A stretch of 42,514 bases of DNA from NCBI GenBank assembly GCA_964503335.1, contig CAZCZZ010000032.1, positions 1 through 42,514 of the forward strand, in the 5' to 3' direction. The DNA is from CAZCZZ01 sp964503335 (GTDB taxonomy: Bacteria; Verrucomicrobiota; Kiritimatiellia; CAIVKH01). The position numbers were made by a program, and so were the translations under genes. Below, one piece after another: positions 8,543-19,931 of this stretch. The notes below the pieces were generated by a model. That model saw nothing but the letters and a program-made list of their open reading frames with translations. It was not told the DNA's origin and did no database searches. Numbering within the stretch: the first letter of the stretch is position 1; every line of letters starts with the position of its first letter.

Positions 8543-8568
8543 GGAGCGGGTGGCAAGCCACCTGCTCC
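8543..8568 (+). terminator. Strong hairpin after the secretin gene
   Basis: GGAGCGGGTGGC, an AA loop and GCCACCTGCTCC make a 12-pair stem with one G-T wobble. No T-run follows, so it may be an intercistronic or RNA-stabilising hairpin rather than an intrinsic terminator. It stands 30 bases before the next start codon. Confidence 0.5.
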
Positions 8569-8598
8569 TGATACGGCGACGAATGAAGGGGAATGACC

Positions 8599-11500
8599 AT
8601 GAAGACCTCGACGCTCAGATTATCGGCCTTCTATGCGACGGCAGCGCTTTGCCTGTTCGCATCGGCCCAGGCCATCCAGGCTCAAACCATCGCCGGCGTT
8701 GTCCAGAACAACTCGGCGTGGGCGGATGACGATGCCCTGCTGAATCCTCCCGGCGACGGCAATTCGGCGGGCCAGCTCCGCATCGGCTTGTGGAATGCGG
8801 ACAGCGATGTCGAAGGCACACCCTTCACCAACATCGTGCTCGCCACGGGCGCGATGCCGGCTGGACTGAGCGGATCGTTCCCCTACACCATCGGATCGTC
8901 CCTTCCGGACGCCAGTTACCAGGTACTCGCCTGGGTGGACGCCGACGCGGACGGCGCCTACGACCTCGGTGAACCGCACAACGTGACCCGCACGGCCACG
9001 ATCGCGGACGGCGAGTCCGTGGTCGGATTCAACCTTACCGTCGTCGATGATGCCGACACGGACACGCTCCCCGACTGGTGGGAAGCGCACTGGTTCAATG
9101 GTTCAACAGCCCCGCTCGGCAAGGGTTCCAACGATGACCCCGACAAGGACGGCCTGTCGAATTCCTTCGAATACAACATCTATGCGTCGGCCGACGCGGG
9201 TTCGCTGCCCTCCAGCTTCAAGTACATCAACCCCGCGGATTTCGACACCGACGCGGACACGCTCGATGACAAGTGGGAATACGATCACTACGTTTCCTCG
9301 CTGGGCGTAGGCACCGATCCGACCGACCCCGTCGATCATCTGGACGACGTGGACGGCGACGGCCTGAGCAATTACCAGGAGTACTACGGTGTCGACGGGG
9401 AACCCGTGCTCGTGTTCGACGCCTTCACCGATGGCGTGCGCGCGGCCAAGCCCAGCCTCTTCTCTCGCGACGACATCAATCCTGTCGACATCGATTCCGA
9501 CTTCGACCTGCTGATCGACAGCTTCGAGGCGGCCTGGTATCACCCCTCCCAGGGCATAGACCCCGACGTGGGCCTTATCACGAATGCCCCCACCAGCGCA
9601 GCGTTGTACAACACGGCCACGGCCCGCGCGGATGTCGACCAGGACGGCTTGAGCAACTACCGCGAACAGTCGCTCCTCGCGGAATTCCGCGAAGGCGCCG
9701 TGAACGACGACAAGTGGGTTTGGACGGAGCGCCCTCCCTTCCCCCAAATCACCTATTCGGACAGTTCCAACCAGGAAGTGCGCGTCGTGCTTATGAGTTT
9801 CACGGGCGCGGATCTCGTCCTCGGGCTCAATCCCGCCACGGTCATTGAGACCAGTGCGAACCGCGCGGAGTTGCGCAATGAGGAGTGGACCGACCCCACC
9901 GTGGGCTCGGGCTTCAACTTCGTCGATGAACCTGCATCCATCGGACACGACTCCGACAGCGATTCCCTTCCCGACGGCTGGGAGGTGGAGTTCGCCCTCA
10001 ATCCACGCAGCTCGGCCGGCGTCAACGGCGTGTTCGGCGATCCCGATGGTGACGGTCTCTTCAACTTCCAGGAATACTTAGGCCAGGACGGTAATCGCGC
10101 CACGACGAAACCGTTCGTCAACGGCACAGGCGACGAAACGAACCCGAACCAGCACAACTGGCGGCCCGACTCCACGTATGCGTGGCGCTGGTTCCCGACA
10201 AACCTTCCGCTCTCCTACCTCACCGACCCACGCATCGGCACAGGCATCAGCCGCGATGAAACGCTTGGCAGCGCCCTCCCGACGCTTTCCATCGGCGCGG
10301 ACACGGGCACAGACTCGGACGACGATGGCATCCTCGACAACGCGGAAGTGAATGGCACAGGCGGCACGGCCTCCAGCCCCGTTCACTCCACGGATCCGTT
10401 CATCCTTCGCTCCGCCATCATCACGTCAACGGCCGGCATCGTGATCCCCGATCCGGAGCCTGCGGGCGCAAGCTTCCCCCGCCCCGCCGGCATCCGCGAG
10501 GACCTGCAACGCCGCGATTGGACCATTGAATGCAGCGTCAAGCTCCTCGGCTCCAACCTGACCGGTGACCTCTTCGACTTCGTCACGGACTTCGGTGGAT
10601 CATCCCGCGTCGTCTACCGGATGAGCCTCTCGAACAACGTGCCGTCGCTCGTTGCACAGACCAGCGATGGGTCCACGTTCACGGTGGCCGCCAATGCACT
10701 CCCCACGAACCAATGGATCCATCTCGCCGGTGTGTGGGATCACAATAACAACAGCGTGGCATTGTATGTTCAGGGTGTCCTCTTCCAGGCCCAGTCGGTC
10801 TTCAACGAGAGCGCCTCGTCCCTGATCTTCCCCGCGACCAATGTGCTGGCGCTTGCCCGCTCGCCTGGTGGTTCGTTCGTCAACAACCTCGTCCTCGACG
10901 AAGTACGCATCTGGGGCGTGCCGCGCAGCGGTCAGCAGCTTACGGACTTCGCACGTAAGCTCGTCGTGCCCGCAAACGGCGACGATGTCTGGATCTCCGC
11001 CGGCATCGCGAATGTGTTCTACGCGACAAACGACACGCTGCTCGTCAACGGCGGCTCCCTCTTCGAGGGTGAGCCCGGCGTGACGCTCTCGAACGTGCTC
11101 AAGAATCTCGACAATTACTGGGTCGACAACGGCAACGGCTTCTTCGAATCCACGATCGACAGCGTGGTGTTCCGCGGGACAAACGATCTCGCCGAAGGAT
11201 CACCCGGCACCGCCGTGCCGAACGTCCTGTTCAACGACAAGGACGGCAGCGGAGACTTCAGCCGCGAGAGCCTGCTGGCCTACTACCGCTTCGACGACGG
11301 AGGAGCATCGATCGAGGACTTCGCGCGCAAGGCGAAGAACGGCCTCGTGGGCGCCACGGCCGAGAATTACCTCTTCGGCGACTTCGGCTACGCCCTCCCG
11401 ACGGCCAGCATCACGCTGACCACCAACGGCGCGGCCCCGATCCTCGGCATCGACCCGCGCGGCTCGGATGACAGCGACAACGACGGTCTGCCCGACGCAT

Positions 11501-14121
11501 GGGAAGTCGTCAACAACCTCGGCCTCTACGACAACGGAACCGGGCAGGAGACTTCCGTCGGCGCGAGGAATGGTCCGTTCGGCGCCCTCGGTGATCCCGA
11601 CGGTGACGGGCTCAACAACCTGAATGAATTCTGGGCCAATACGAACCCGCGCGACACTGACTCGGACAACGACGGTGTGCCGGACACGCAGGAAGACCTC
11701 GACGGCGACGGCGTGGTGAATCTCACCGAGCAGAACCTCTCGAGCCGGCCTGACATGGTCGACACCGATGACGACGGCTTCTCCGACAACCTCGAGCAGG
11801 GTGCCGGCACGAATCCCGCCGAGCCGACCGATCCGCCGGTTTCGCGTTCTGCAGCCCTCGGCGGCACGGCAAACGATTACATGGAGATTCCCCTCTCCTT
11901 CCGCCAGCGCTTGAACAGCTTCACGATTGAAGCGCTCGTGAATCCGGCGAGCATTGCCGGCGGGCCCGGCACGATCGTGCGCCGCGTAGTTCAGCAGATC
12001 CCGGGCAACTCAAACGCCCTAAACTACGTCATCGGCCTCGAACCCAACGGTGGCGGTCTCCGCGCTTACGCAGGATACATCCAGCCGAACGGGCAGCAGT
12101 TCCTCATCCGCGGCGGCACGGTGCCTGCAGGCTCATTCACACATGTCGCCACGACGTATGATCCGCTGGCCGCCACGCTCTCGCTGTACATCAACGGCGT
12201 GCTCGCCGCGTCGACGAACAACTTCTTCCTCTCGCCTCCCGCAAACGGCAAGGGCGGCGAAACGTTCGTCCGCATCGGCGAAGACATCGCGGGCAACATC
12301 GACGAAGTCCGCATCTGGAACGTCGCCCGCAGCGCGGCGCTTATCCTCACGAACAAGGACAAGACGGTGTCGTCCACCGATACAAACCTCGTGCACTACT
12401 TCCGGTTCGATGATGGACAGGCCACGAATTCGGTCCTGCCATTCAGCGCGTATCACCAGCCGCGCGGTGCGCAGGACTTCACGTTCTCCAAAGACTGGAA
12501 CGACCAGTGGCGCCACGCGCTCCGCTTCAACGGAAGCGTCAGCTTTTCGGGTTCCGGCGGCATCGTCATCCCGCCCTCGATGCGCGTGACCCTGCAACCC
12601 CCGGAAGCGGTGACGGCCGGCGCACAGTGGGCTATCGACGGCGGCGCGTTCCAGAACAGCGGCGACACGGTGACGGGTCTCTCAACAGGCCAGCACACGA
12701 TCTCGTATCGCCAGATCGCCGGATTCAGCGCACCGATCAACGAGATCGTCACGCTGACGAACGGCGCAGCCACATCGATCACGCGCAGCTATACGGCGGA
12801 CGGTACGCTCGTCGTCAACCTGGAACCCGCGGCAGCCGTCACGGCGGGCGCGAAGTGGTCCGTGGACGGTGGAGCCTTCCAGGATAGCGGCACGACAAAC
12901 TCGCTCTCCGCAGGCAACCACCTGTTGTCCTTCGTGCAGATTCCAGGCTGGTCATCCCCCAGCAACGAAACGGTGACCATCGTAAGCGGATCCTCCACGG
13001 TCATCACCCGCTTCTACTTCGGCGATTCCGACCTGGATGGGATGCCTGACGACTGGGAAACGGCCAATGGCCTGAATCCAAATGACCCGTCGGATGCCGA
13101 TACGGACCTCGATGGCGATGGACTCACCAACCTTGAGGAGTACCAGAACGGAACCGACCCGAACGATGTCGATACCGACAACGACCTGGTCTCCGACGGA
13201 AGCGAAGTGCTTGCCGGGTCCGACCCGCTTGATCCGCTGTCCCTGCCGAAGAAGCAGGAGCACAATGACTTCGACGGCGACGGCGCCACGGACCTCACCG
13301 TGTTCTATCCCACCACCGGCCAGTGGTTCATCCGCCAGAGCACGAACGGCGCACCTCGCATCGTGCAGTTCGGCTACCCGACCGTCGTGACCGTGGCGAC
13401 GGACTACGACGGCGATGACAAGACCGATATCGCGGTCATGGACAAGGCCAACGGCAACTGGCACATCGTGGAGAGCCGCATCAACTATCCGCGCACTGTC
13501 CGCTGGTTCAAGGGCAGCACCCTGATCGCGGCCCCTGCTGACTACGACGGCGACAACCGCTCGGATATCGCGACCTACAAGCCGGAGCTTGGAACCTGGA
13601 ACATCGCCCTCAGCTCCAACAGCTTCTCGGCGACAAAGTCCGTGATCTGGGGCTTCGCCGGCACAACGCCAGTACCCGGTGATTATGACGGCGACTTCAA
13701 GGCCGACATCGGCGTGTTCTGGCCGCAAGGTGGCTACTGGTACATCCTCAAGAGCAGCACCGACGGTATGCTCGGTGGCGGCCCGATTCAATGGGGCTGG
13801 TCCGCGGTGGTGCCTGTGCCCGGCGACTACGATGGCGATCGCAAGACCGATATCGCGGTCTACTACCCCGCACTCGGTCTCTGGTACATCCTGAAGAGCA
13901 GCGACGGACAGATGCTCGGCGGCGGCCCGATCAACTGGGGCTGGTCCGCGGTCACGCCTGTGCCCGGCGATTACGACAACGACGGCAAGACCGATATCGC
14001 GGTGTACTACCCCGCGCTCGGCCAGTGGTACGTCCTCAAGAGCAGCGGCGGCGGCATGCTCGGAGGCGGTCCCCAGGGCTGGGGCTGGAGCGCGGCGTTC
14101 CCGCCCAGAATTCCGCAGTAA
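8599..14121 (+). CDS. Giant secreted LamG / Ca-binding / FG-GAP repeat protein
   Basis: This 1840-residue surface or extracellular protein has a signal peptide ending near AQAIQAQ (residues 1-29) and no recognised enzyme domain. In order: a beta-sandwich N-terminal domain (about 30-150); several Asp-rich thrombospondin-3/EF-hand-like Ca motifs (DADTDTLPDWWE, DPDGDGL, DTDDDG) between about 150 and 1080; two LamG-type lectin folds (about 623-782 and 1084-1249, both ending in DEVRIW); two PEGA-like repeats (about 1328-1474, AGAQWAIDGG and AGAKWSVDGG); another Ca array; and six FG-GAP/VCBS-like units of about 49 residues from 1555 (DYDGD..TDIAVY..LG.WY). I use the ATG at 8599 because AAGGGG then sits seven bases upstream; the ATG at 8593 would leave one base. 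It directly follows the secretin gene, so it may be exported or anchored by that system (inference). Confidence 0.85.
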   Translation: MKTSTLRLSAFYATAALCLFASAQAIQAQTIAGVVQNNSAWADDDALLNPPGDGNSAGQLRIGLWNADSDVEGTPFTNIVLATGAMPAGLSGSFPYTIGSSLPDASYQVLAWVDADADGAYDLGEPHNVTRTATIADGESVVGFNLTVVDDADTDTLPDWWEAHWFNGSTAPLGKGSNDDPDKDGLSNSFEYNIYASADAGSLPSSFKYINPADFDTDADTLDDKWEYDHYVSSLGVGTDPTDPVDHLDDVDGDGLSNYQEYYGVDGEPVLVFDAFTDGVRAAKPSLFSRDDINPVDIDSDFDLLIDSFEAAWYHPSQGIDPDVGLITNAPTSAALYNTATARADVDQDGLSNYREQSLLAEFREGAVNDDKWVWTERPPFPQITYSDSSNQEVRVVLMSFTGADLVLGLNPATVIETSANRAELRNEEWTDPTVGSGFNFVDEPASIGHDSDSDSLPDGWEVEFALNPRSSAGVNGVFGDPDGDGLFNFQEYLGQDGNRATTKPFVNGTGDETNPNQHNWRPDSTYAWRWFPTNLPLSYLTDPRIGTGISRDETLGSALPTLSIGADTGTDSDDDGILDNAEVNGTGGTASSPVHSTDPFILRSAIITSTAGIVIPDPEPAGASFPRPAGIREDLQRRDWTIECSVKLLGSNLTGDLFDFVTDFGGSSRVVYRMSLSNNVPSLVAQTSDGSTFTVAANALPTNQWIHLAGVWDHNNNSVALYVQGVLFQAQSVFNESASSLIFPATNVLALARSPGGSFVNNLVLDEVRIWGVPRSGQQLTDFARKLVVPANGDDVWISAGIANVFYATNDTLLVNGGSLFEGEPGVTLSNVLKNLDNYWVDNGNGFFESTIDSVVFRGTNDLAEGSPGTAVPNVLFNDKDGSGDFSRESLLAYYRFDDGGASIEDFARKAKNGLVGATAENYLFGDFGYALPTASITLTTNGAAPILGIDPRGSDDSDNDGLPDAWEVVNNLGLYDNGTGQETSVGARNGPFGALGDPDGDGLNNLNEFWANTNPRDTDSDNDGVPDTQEDLDGDGVVNLTEQNLSSRPDMVDTDDDGFSDNLEQGAGTNPAEPTDPPVSRSAALGGTANDYMEIPLSFRQRLNSFTIEALVNPASIAGGPGTIVRRVVQQIPGNSNALNYVIGLEPNGGGLRAYAGYIQPNGQQFLIRGGTVPAGSFTHVATTYDPLAATLSLYINGVLAASTNNFFLSPPANGKGGETFVRIGEDIAGNIDEVRIWNVARSAALILTNKDKTVSSTDTNLVHYFRFDDGQATNSVLPFSAYHQPRGAQDFTFSKDWNDQWRHALRFNGSVSFSGSGGIVIPPSMRVTLQPPEAVTAGAQWAIDGGAFQNSGDTVTGLSTGQHTISYRQIAGFSAPINEIVTLTNGAATSITRSYTADGTLVVNLEPAAAVTAGAKWSVDGGAFQDSGTTNSLSAGNHLLSFVQIPGWSSPSNETVTIVSGSSTVITRFYFGDSDLDGMPDDWETANGLNPNDPSDADTDLDGDGLTNLEEYQNGTDPNDVDTDNDLVSDGSEVLAGSDPLDPLSLPKKQEHNDFDGDGATDLTVFYPTTGQWFIRQSTNGAPRIVQFGYPTVVTVATDYDGDDKTDIAVMDKANGNWHIVESRINYPRTVRWFKGSTLIAAPADYDGDNRSDIATYKPELGTWNIALSSNSFSATKSVIWGFAGTTPVPGDYDGDFKADIGVFWPQGGYWYILKSSTDGMLGGGPIQWGWSAVVPVPGDYDGDRKTDIAVYYPALGLWYILKSSDGQMLGGGPINWGWSAVTPVPGDYDNDGKTDIAVYYPALGQWYVLKSSGGGMLGGGPQGWGWSAAFPPRIPQ

Positions 14122-14132
14122 GGCTGTAGGTC

Positions 14133-14171
14133 AAAAAGGCCCCGATCGCGCAAGCGAATCGGGGCCTTTTT
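14133..14171 (+). terminator. Rho-independent terminator
   Basis: The stem AAAAAGGCCCCGATCGC / GCGAATCGGGGCCTTTTT is followed by a T-run, 11 bases after the stop of the giant surface protein. The A-run on the other side lets it act in both directions, toward the convergent YdjM-like gene as well. Confidence 0.9.
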
Positions 14172-14185
14172 CGTCCTCACCAACG

Positions 14186-14255
14186 GTGTAGAGGCGCATC
14201 TGCGAAGCGCCGCAGCCATGCTTACAGACGGTGCTTCGCAGAAGCGCCTCTACAC
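14186..14255. repeat. 26-base-arm inverted repeat overlapping the end of the YdjM-like gene
   Basis: Arm 14186-14211 (GTGTAGAGGCGC...) and arm 14230-14255 are reverse complements at 24 of 26 positions, with an 18-base loop. The right arm encodes the last residues of the neighbouring minus-strand protein, and its stop codon lies in the loop. A related word, ACGGTGCTTCGC followed by AAGCGCC, recurs at the end of the TlpA-like gene (about 14814). GTAGCGAAGC occurs near 25877 and 29357. This suggests a dispersed REP-like family. Confidence 0.7.
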
Positions 14256-14797
14256 TTCAGAAGAAGAACAGTCATGACCAGTGGAATGCACAACGCCATC
14301 TCCCAGCCCACGGCGGCGAAGTTGTGCCATTGGAGGAACTCGGACCAGTCACGCTTATGCAGCCGCATGAAGAGTGTGACGGGAGCGATGAAGTACGACT
14401 CGGAAAACGGCCAGAACGCCATGATGCCGTAGGGTGGTCGGCCGTCCTCCGTGACGAGGTCGGCGATCAGATGACTCGACGACGCGGCGAGGCAGAATCC
14501 GAACTCACGCCAGCCCGCTGTAATGCGCAGCGATCTCCAGACAAGCCATGCGCCGCAGGCGAGAATAAAGACCCAACCGATGCTGTGCGTGTAGAAGTGG
14601 TGGTACGCGTTGAGATCGCCCGTGAAAATGCCGGGCAGGTAATCGATGTCCGGACTGTTGCCCAGGATCACGCCCGCGAGGAGTAGCCAGCGATGACGGC
14701 GGATGGAGTCGCGAACGGCTGCGGGCCGGCCCGGGGGGATGAAACATTGCGCCGCTACAGTGAGGCCGATCAGCGAATGCGCCACGGGCGAAGGCAT
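14222..14797 (-). CDS. YdjM-type membrane-bound metal-dependent hydrolase
   Basis: This is a 191-residue inner-membrane protein of the YdjM/PF04307 family (LexA-binding, predicted metal-dependent hydrolase). Family residues are visible: an early PSPVAHSLIG, DIDYLPG, HHFYTHSIG and SSHLIADLVTEDGRPPYGI, giving the His/Asp set thought to bind metal, plus about four membrane helices. The gene follows the TlpA-like gene on the same strand after 12 bases, so they are likely co-transcribed. Its last codons are part of a REP-like inverted repeat, so the C-terminal KCRGASAKHRL is probably repeat-derived. The biochemical role of the family is poorly known. Confidence 0.82.
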   Translation of the reverse strand: MPSPVAHSLIGLTVAAQCFIPPGRPAAVRDSIRRHRWLLLAGVILGNSPDIDYLPGIFTGDLNAYHHFYTHSIGWVFILACGAWLVWRSLRITAGWREFGFCLAASSSHLIADLVTEDGRPPYGIMAFWPFSESYFIAPVTLFMRLHKRDWSEFLQWHNFAAVGWEMALCIPLVMTVLLLKCRGASAKHRL

Positions 14798-14809
14798 GGA
14801 AGCCCGGCG

Positions 14810-15793
14810 CTACGGTGCTTCGCCAAGCGCCCTGCGCAGCGCGGCCACGAGGTCGGATCCGCGAAGGTTGCGGGCAATGATCACGCCGTTTCGATCGAGC
14901 AGGAAGTTGGCGCTTTCGCCGAAAATGCCGAGGCTGCGCGCGAGCGTCGTGTCATCCGTCACGACCGGCCACGCCATGCGGTTCTCGCTCATGAACTGGA
15001 CGACGTCCGTCGCGTCAGGCTCCAAACACATGCCGATGATTTCAAAGCCCTGGTCGTGATAGCGGGAATAGACCGACGCAAGATGCGCCAGCTCGCGTCG
15101 CCACGGCGTCCAGTCGCGATGCCAGAAATCCACCAAAACCACCTTCCCGCGGAAATCGTGCGGCGTGATCATGCGGCCATGCACATCGTTCAGGGCGAAG
15201 TCGGGAAACAGGCTGCCCGCCGCGAACCGTGATTGCTGGCGAGCGACATTCATCGCCGTGACGGAAATCGAGTCGGCTCCTGTTACCGAAGGGCGAACCA
15301 TCTTCAGCGGCACATCACGACCTTGTCCGCCGGAGTAGGCGTAGCTCTCGGGATCAAAATGCGGGCTCGCCGTAAACTCGTCCATCACCCGTCGCACCGC
15401 CTGCTCGTCACCCAGCTTGGCGTAAACCTGCGCTTCCTGCACATACACCTTCTTCATCGCGGGGACGCGATGGGCGCCGTACCGGTCACGCGCCCGCTGC
15501 AGGATCGAGAGCGCTTCCATGTAGTCGTGCCGGATGTCGCTGTAAATCATCGCCTTGATGACTTCGGATTCCACGACCGTATTCCAGTCGCCCGACTTTT
15601 CAGCGCGTGACGCGATGCTCGTCAGCTGCTGCATGGTGTCGTTCCACTCCTGCTCCGTGTAGGAGCCGTGGCCCATCGACTGGATCTTGCTCAAGATCGC
15701 CGAGAAGTCCGCCGCATAGGCCGCAGGTGCGGCTGGAGCCGGCCCGGTGGATACCATCAAGAGCACCGCGATGAGTAGAAATGCCTTTTTCAT
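14810..15793 (-). CDS. TlpA/AhpC-like thioredoxin-fold protein lacking both active-site cysteines
   Basis: This exported protein of 327 residues has a signal peptide (MKKAFLLIAVLL... to about residue 28), a helical N-terminal region (about 30-180) of unknown function, and a C-terminal thioredoxin fold of the TlpA/AhpC-TSA type from about 192 (LFPDFALNDVHG...GKVVLVDFW). The expected W-C-x-P-C is replaced by D-W228-T-P-W231, so the domain cannot do thiol-disulfide chemistry at that site. The cis-proline region and the following ANFLLDRNGVI strand are kept. I chose the ATG at 15791-15793 because it begins the signal peptide, though no strong ribosome-binding site is visible. It lies 12 bases upstream of the YdjM-like gene and is divergent from the GH13 gene. 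Confidence 0.83.
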   Translation of the reverse strand: MKKAFLLIAVLLMVSTGPAPAAPAAYAADFSAILSKIQSMGHGSYTEQEWNDTMQQLTSIASRAEKSGDWNTVVESEVIKAMIYSDIRHDYMEALSILQRARDRYGAHRVPAMKKVYVQEAQVYAKLGDEQAVRRVMDEFTASPHFDPESYAYSGGQGRDVPLKMVRPSVTGADSISVTAMNVARQQSRFAAGSLFPDFALNDVHGRMITPHDFRGKVVLVDFWHRDWTPWRRELAHLASVYSRYHDQGFEIIGMCLEPDATDVVQFMSENRMAWPVVTDDTTLARSLGIFGESANFLLDRNGVIIARNLRGSDLVAALRRALGEAP

Positions 15794-15928
15794 AAGAGAA
15801 TCTGTGTCTCCGTGCGGAAACATAATGGAAGGACCCCTTTCTGACAATGAATAGCCCAACAAACCCCATCCACGCCCCGGGAATACGACCTTGCCCGTCC
15901 ACCGCTTCCCCGTTACAACCTCAAACCC

Positions 15929-17431
15929 ATGAAATCGTGGATTCCTTCAGCCATTATCTACCAGATCAACCTCCGGGGACTCGCCGCGCGCGAGCCGCGC
16001 AATGCGTTTGAGGCGGCGCGTGAAAAGCCCCTCACCGAGTCGCCGCTGGCCTACGTGGCCCGAAACCTTTCCTATGTAAAGAAGCTCGGCGCGAACGTGA
16101 TCTACTTCATGCCGCCGTATCCGATCGGCAACGCGTTCCGCAAGGGCATCGGGTCGCCCTACTCCAGCCGCGACTTCCGCTCGATCGATCCCGAATACGG
16201 CACGATCGACGAGATGCGCGACCTGGTGCGCAAGGCACATGCGATGAAGCTGAAGGTCATTTTCGATATCACGCCAAACCACACAAGCCGTGACAATGTC
16301 TGGATCACGTCGAACCCCGAGTTCTACGTGAAGCGGGACAATGGCGAGATCTTCTACGACTGCGACTGGTCCGACACCGCGAAGCTCGACTACACCAAGC
16401 CCGCGCTCCGCGCCGAGATGCTCGCGATCTATGACCACTGGCTGAGCTTCCTCGGCGACAACGACGGCATCGACGGGTTCCGTTTGGACATGGCGCATTT
16501 CATCAACGACAAGTCGTTCTGGAATGAAGCAGTGCCGGAACTGAAGCGCCGCCACGCCGACAAGGAACTCCTCTTCCTCGCCGAGTGCTACGGCATCGAC
16601 AACAACGTCGACCTCTTCGATCGCGGCATCAATGCGGCCTACGACGACGATTTCTACAAGGTCGTGCAGCACTTCTACGGACAGGATGAAGCGGGCGTTT
16701 CTCGCATTCTTCCCGATCCGGGCCTGCCGAATAACGATTCCTTCAAGGATCGCTATTGCGCGTTCTGCGAGAGTGGCCTCGCCGGCGCCTTCGAACGCGC
16801 GCTCCTGAACTACGAGGAGAAGTATGCGGGCAGGAAGAAGGACGTTCCTTTCCTCGCGCGCTACACCGACAACCATGACGAAGGTCGCGGCATGTATCTC
16901 TATGGTGAAGGGGCCGTGCGCGCCGTCAACCAACTCATCTTCATGGCCCGCCAGACACTGCCTTTCATTCTCACGGGACAGGAGTTCGGCGCGTTGAATC
17001 GTCCCCCGATCCACGACCGCATGAATCCCATCGGCAAACGTCGCCGCCTTCTCATCGACAACCAAGTGCGCGAGCAGGAGTCGGTTGAATTCGAGGGCAA
17101 CATGTTCGCGCGCGAACCCGCAAAGCGCGCGGTCCTCTACAACTTCTTCCAGTCGCTCATCAAACTCCGCCTCAAGAACCGCGAGTTGGTCCACGGCGGG
17201 TTCAAGCTGATCGAAGTCAACGAAGCATGCCCGCGCGATCAGCGCACAGTGATCGCTTTCGAGCGTCCCCTCGGCCGCTGGACCGTGCGCTGCGCCGTGA
17301 ATCTCGGCCCGCAACCGCGGACTCTCGGCAACGCGAGCGTCTTCGCAGGACCCGTGCTCTTTGGTGGACTCACCGGGGACGCCCTGCCGGCCTTTTCATC
17401 CGTCGCGGTCCGGGGGCAAGCAACGGGATAG
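15929..17431 (+). CDS. Alpha-amylase family (GH13) protein
   Basis: This is a 500-residue GH13 enzyme with all four conserved regions: D113-I-T-P-N-H, R185-L-D187 (nucleophile), E219 (acid/base, FLAECYG) and N315-H-D317 (transition-state Asp). No signal peptide is seen, so it is probably cytoplasmic. It acts on alpha-glucosidic bonds, by hydrolysis or glucosyl transfer; the fold does not tell which. The C-terminus (about 420-500) is a small beta domain typical of GH13. The ATG at 15929 lacks a clear ribosome-binding site. The gene stands alone, divergent from the TlpA-like gene. Confidence 0.88.
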   Translation: MKSWIPSAIIYQINLRGLAAREPRNAFEAAREKPLTESPLAYVARNLSYVKKLGANVIYFMPPYPIGNAFRKGIGSPYSSRDFRSIDPEYGTIDEMRDLVRKAHAMKLKVIFDITPNHTSRDNVWITSNPEFYVKRDNGEIFYDCDWSDTAKLDYTKPALRAEMLAIYDHWLSFLGDNDGIDGFRLDMAHFINDKSFWNEAVPELKRRHADKELLFLAECYGIDNNVDLFDRGINAAYDDDFYKVVQHFYGQDEAGVSRILPDPGLPNNDSFKDRYCAFCESGLAGAFERALLNYEEKYAGRKKDVPFLARYTDNHDEGRGMYLYGEGAVRAVNQLIFMARQTLPFILTGQEFGALNRPPIHDRMNPIGKRRRLLIDNQVREQESVEFEGNMFAREPAKRAVLYNFFQSLIKLRLKNRELVHGGFKLIEVNEACPRDQRTVIAFERPLGRWTVRCAVNLGPQPRTLGNASVFAGPVLFGGLTGDALPAFSSVAVRGQATG

Positions 17432-17479
17432 GCACGTGGGACTGCCGATTTCACATTTGTGTCAAATCAGAGCCCATAT

Positions 17480-17493
17480 CTACAAATATGTAG
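17480..17493. promoter_or_regulatory. Palindrome CTACAAATATGTAG upstream of glnN
   Basis: A five-pair inverted repeat with a four-base centre lies in the 249-base leader region of glnN. A second small hairpin, CGGGA-GCGT-TCCCG, lies further down near 17585. These could be operator or leader elements. I found no acceptable sigma54 -24/-12 site and no recognisable glutamine riboswitch here. Confidence 0.3.
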
Positions 17494-17680
17494 CATTCTT
17501 GGGGTTTATCGGTTGAGTGATTGGTAATGCAATTTTCGTGCAAACTGTTTGATGTTAAGTGTTTGCGATCAATGAGTGCGCGCGGGAGCGTTCCCGTGGC
17601 ATGGAAAATGGTAATACGGCGACATTCCGATAGCTAGTCGGGGTGTCTTTCACAGGCGAAAATCAGGAGCACATAGAGAA

Positions 17681-19864
<2,184 letters not shown>

Positions 19865-19886
19865 CTAGCAGCGAAGTGTTGTGATG

Positions 19887-19918
19887 AAGGCCCGGCTCGA
19901 AAGAGCCGGGCCTTTTCG
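19887..19918 (+). terminator. Rho-independent terminator after glnN
   Basis: AAGGCCCGGCTC-GAAA-GAGCCGGGCCTTTT: a 12-pair stem with a GAAA tetraloop and a T-run, 22 bases after the glnN stop. Confidence 0.92.
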
Positions 19919-19931
19919 TTAACGTGCCCCT

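Noticed and set aside
13261..14121. CRISPR-like regular repeats
   Set aside because: The repeats are coding, 147 bases long and translate into FG-GAP units; there are no spacers. No CRISPR array or cas gene was seen anywhere in the window.
15947..17314. 455-codon open frame on the minus strand
   Set aside because: Antisense shadow of the GH13 gene with all four catalytic regions on the + strand.
17432..17680. Sigma54 promoter upstream of glnN
   Set aside because: AGGCACGTGGGACTGC near 17435 looks similar but has 11, not 10, bases between GG and GC; no other candidate fits.
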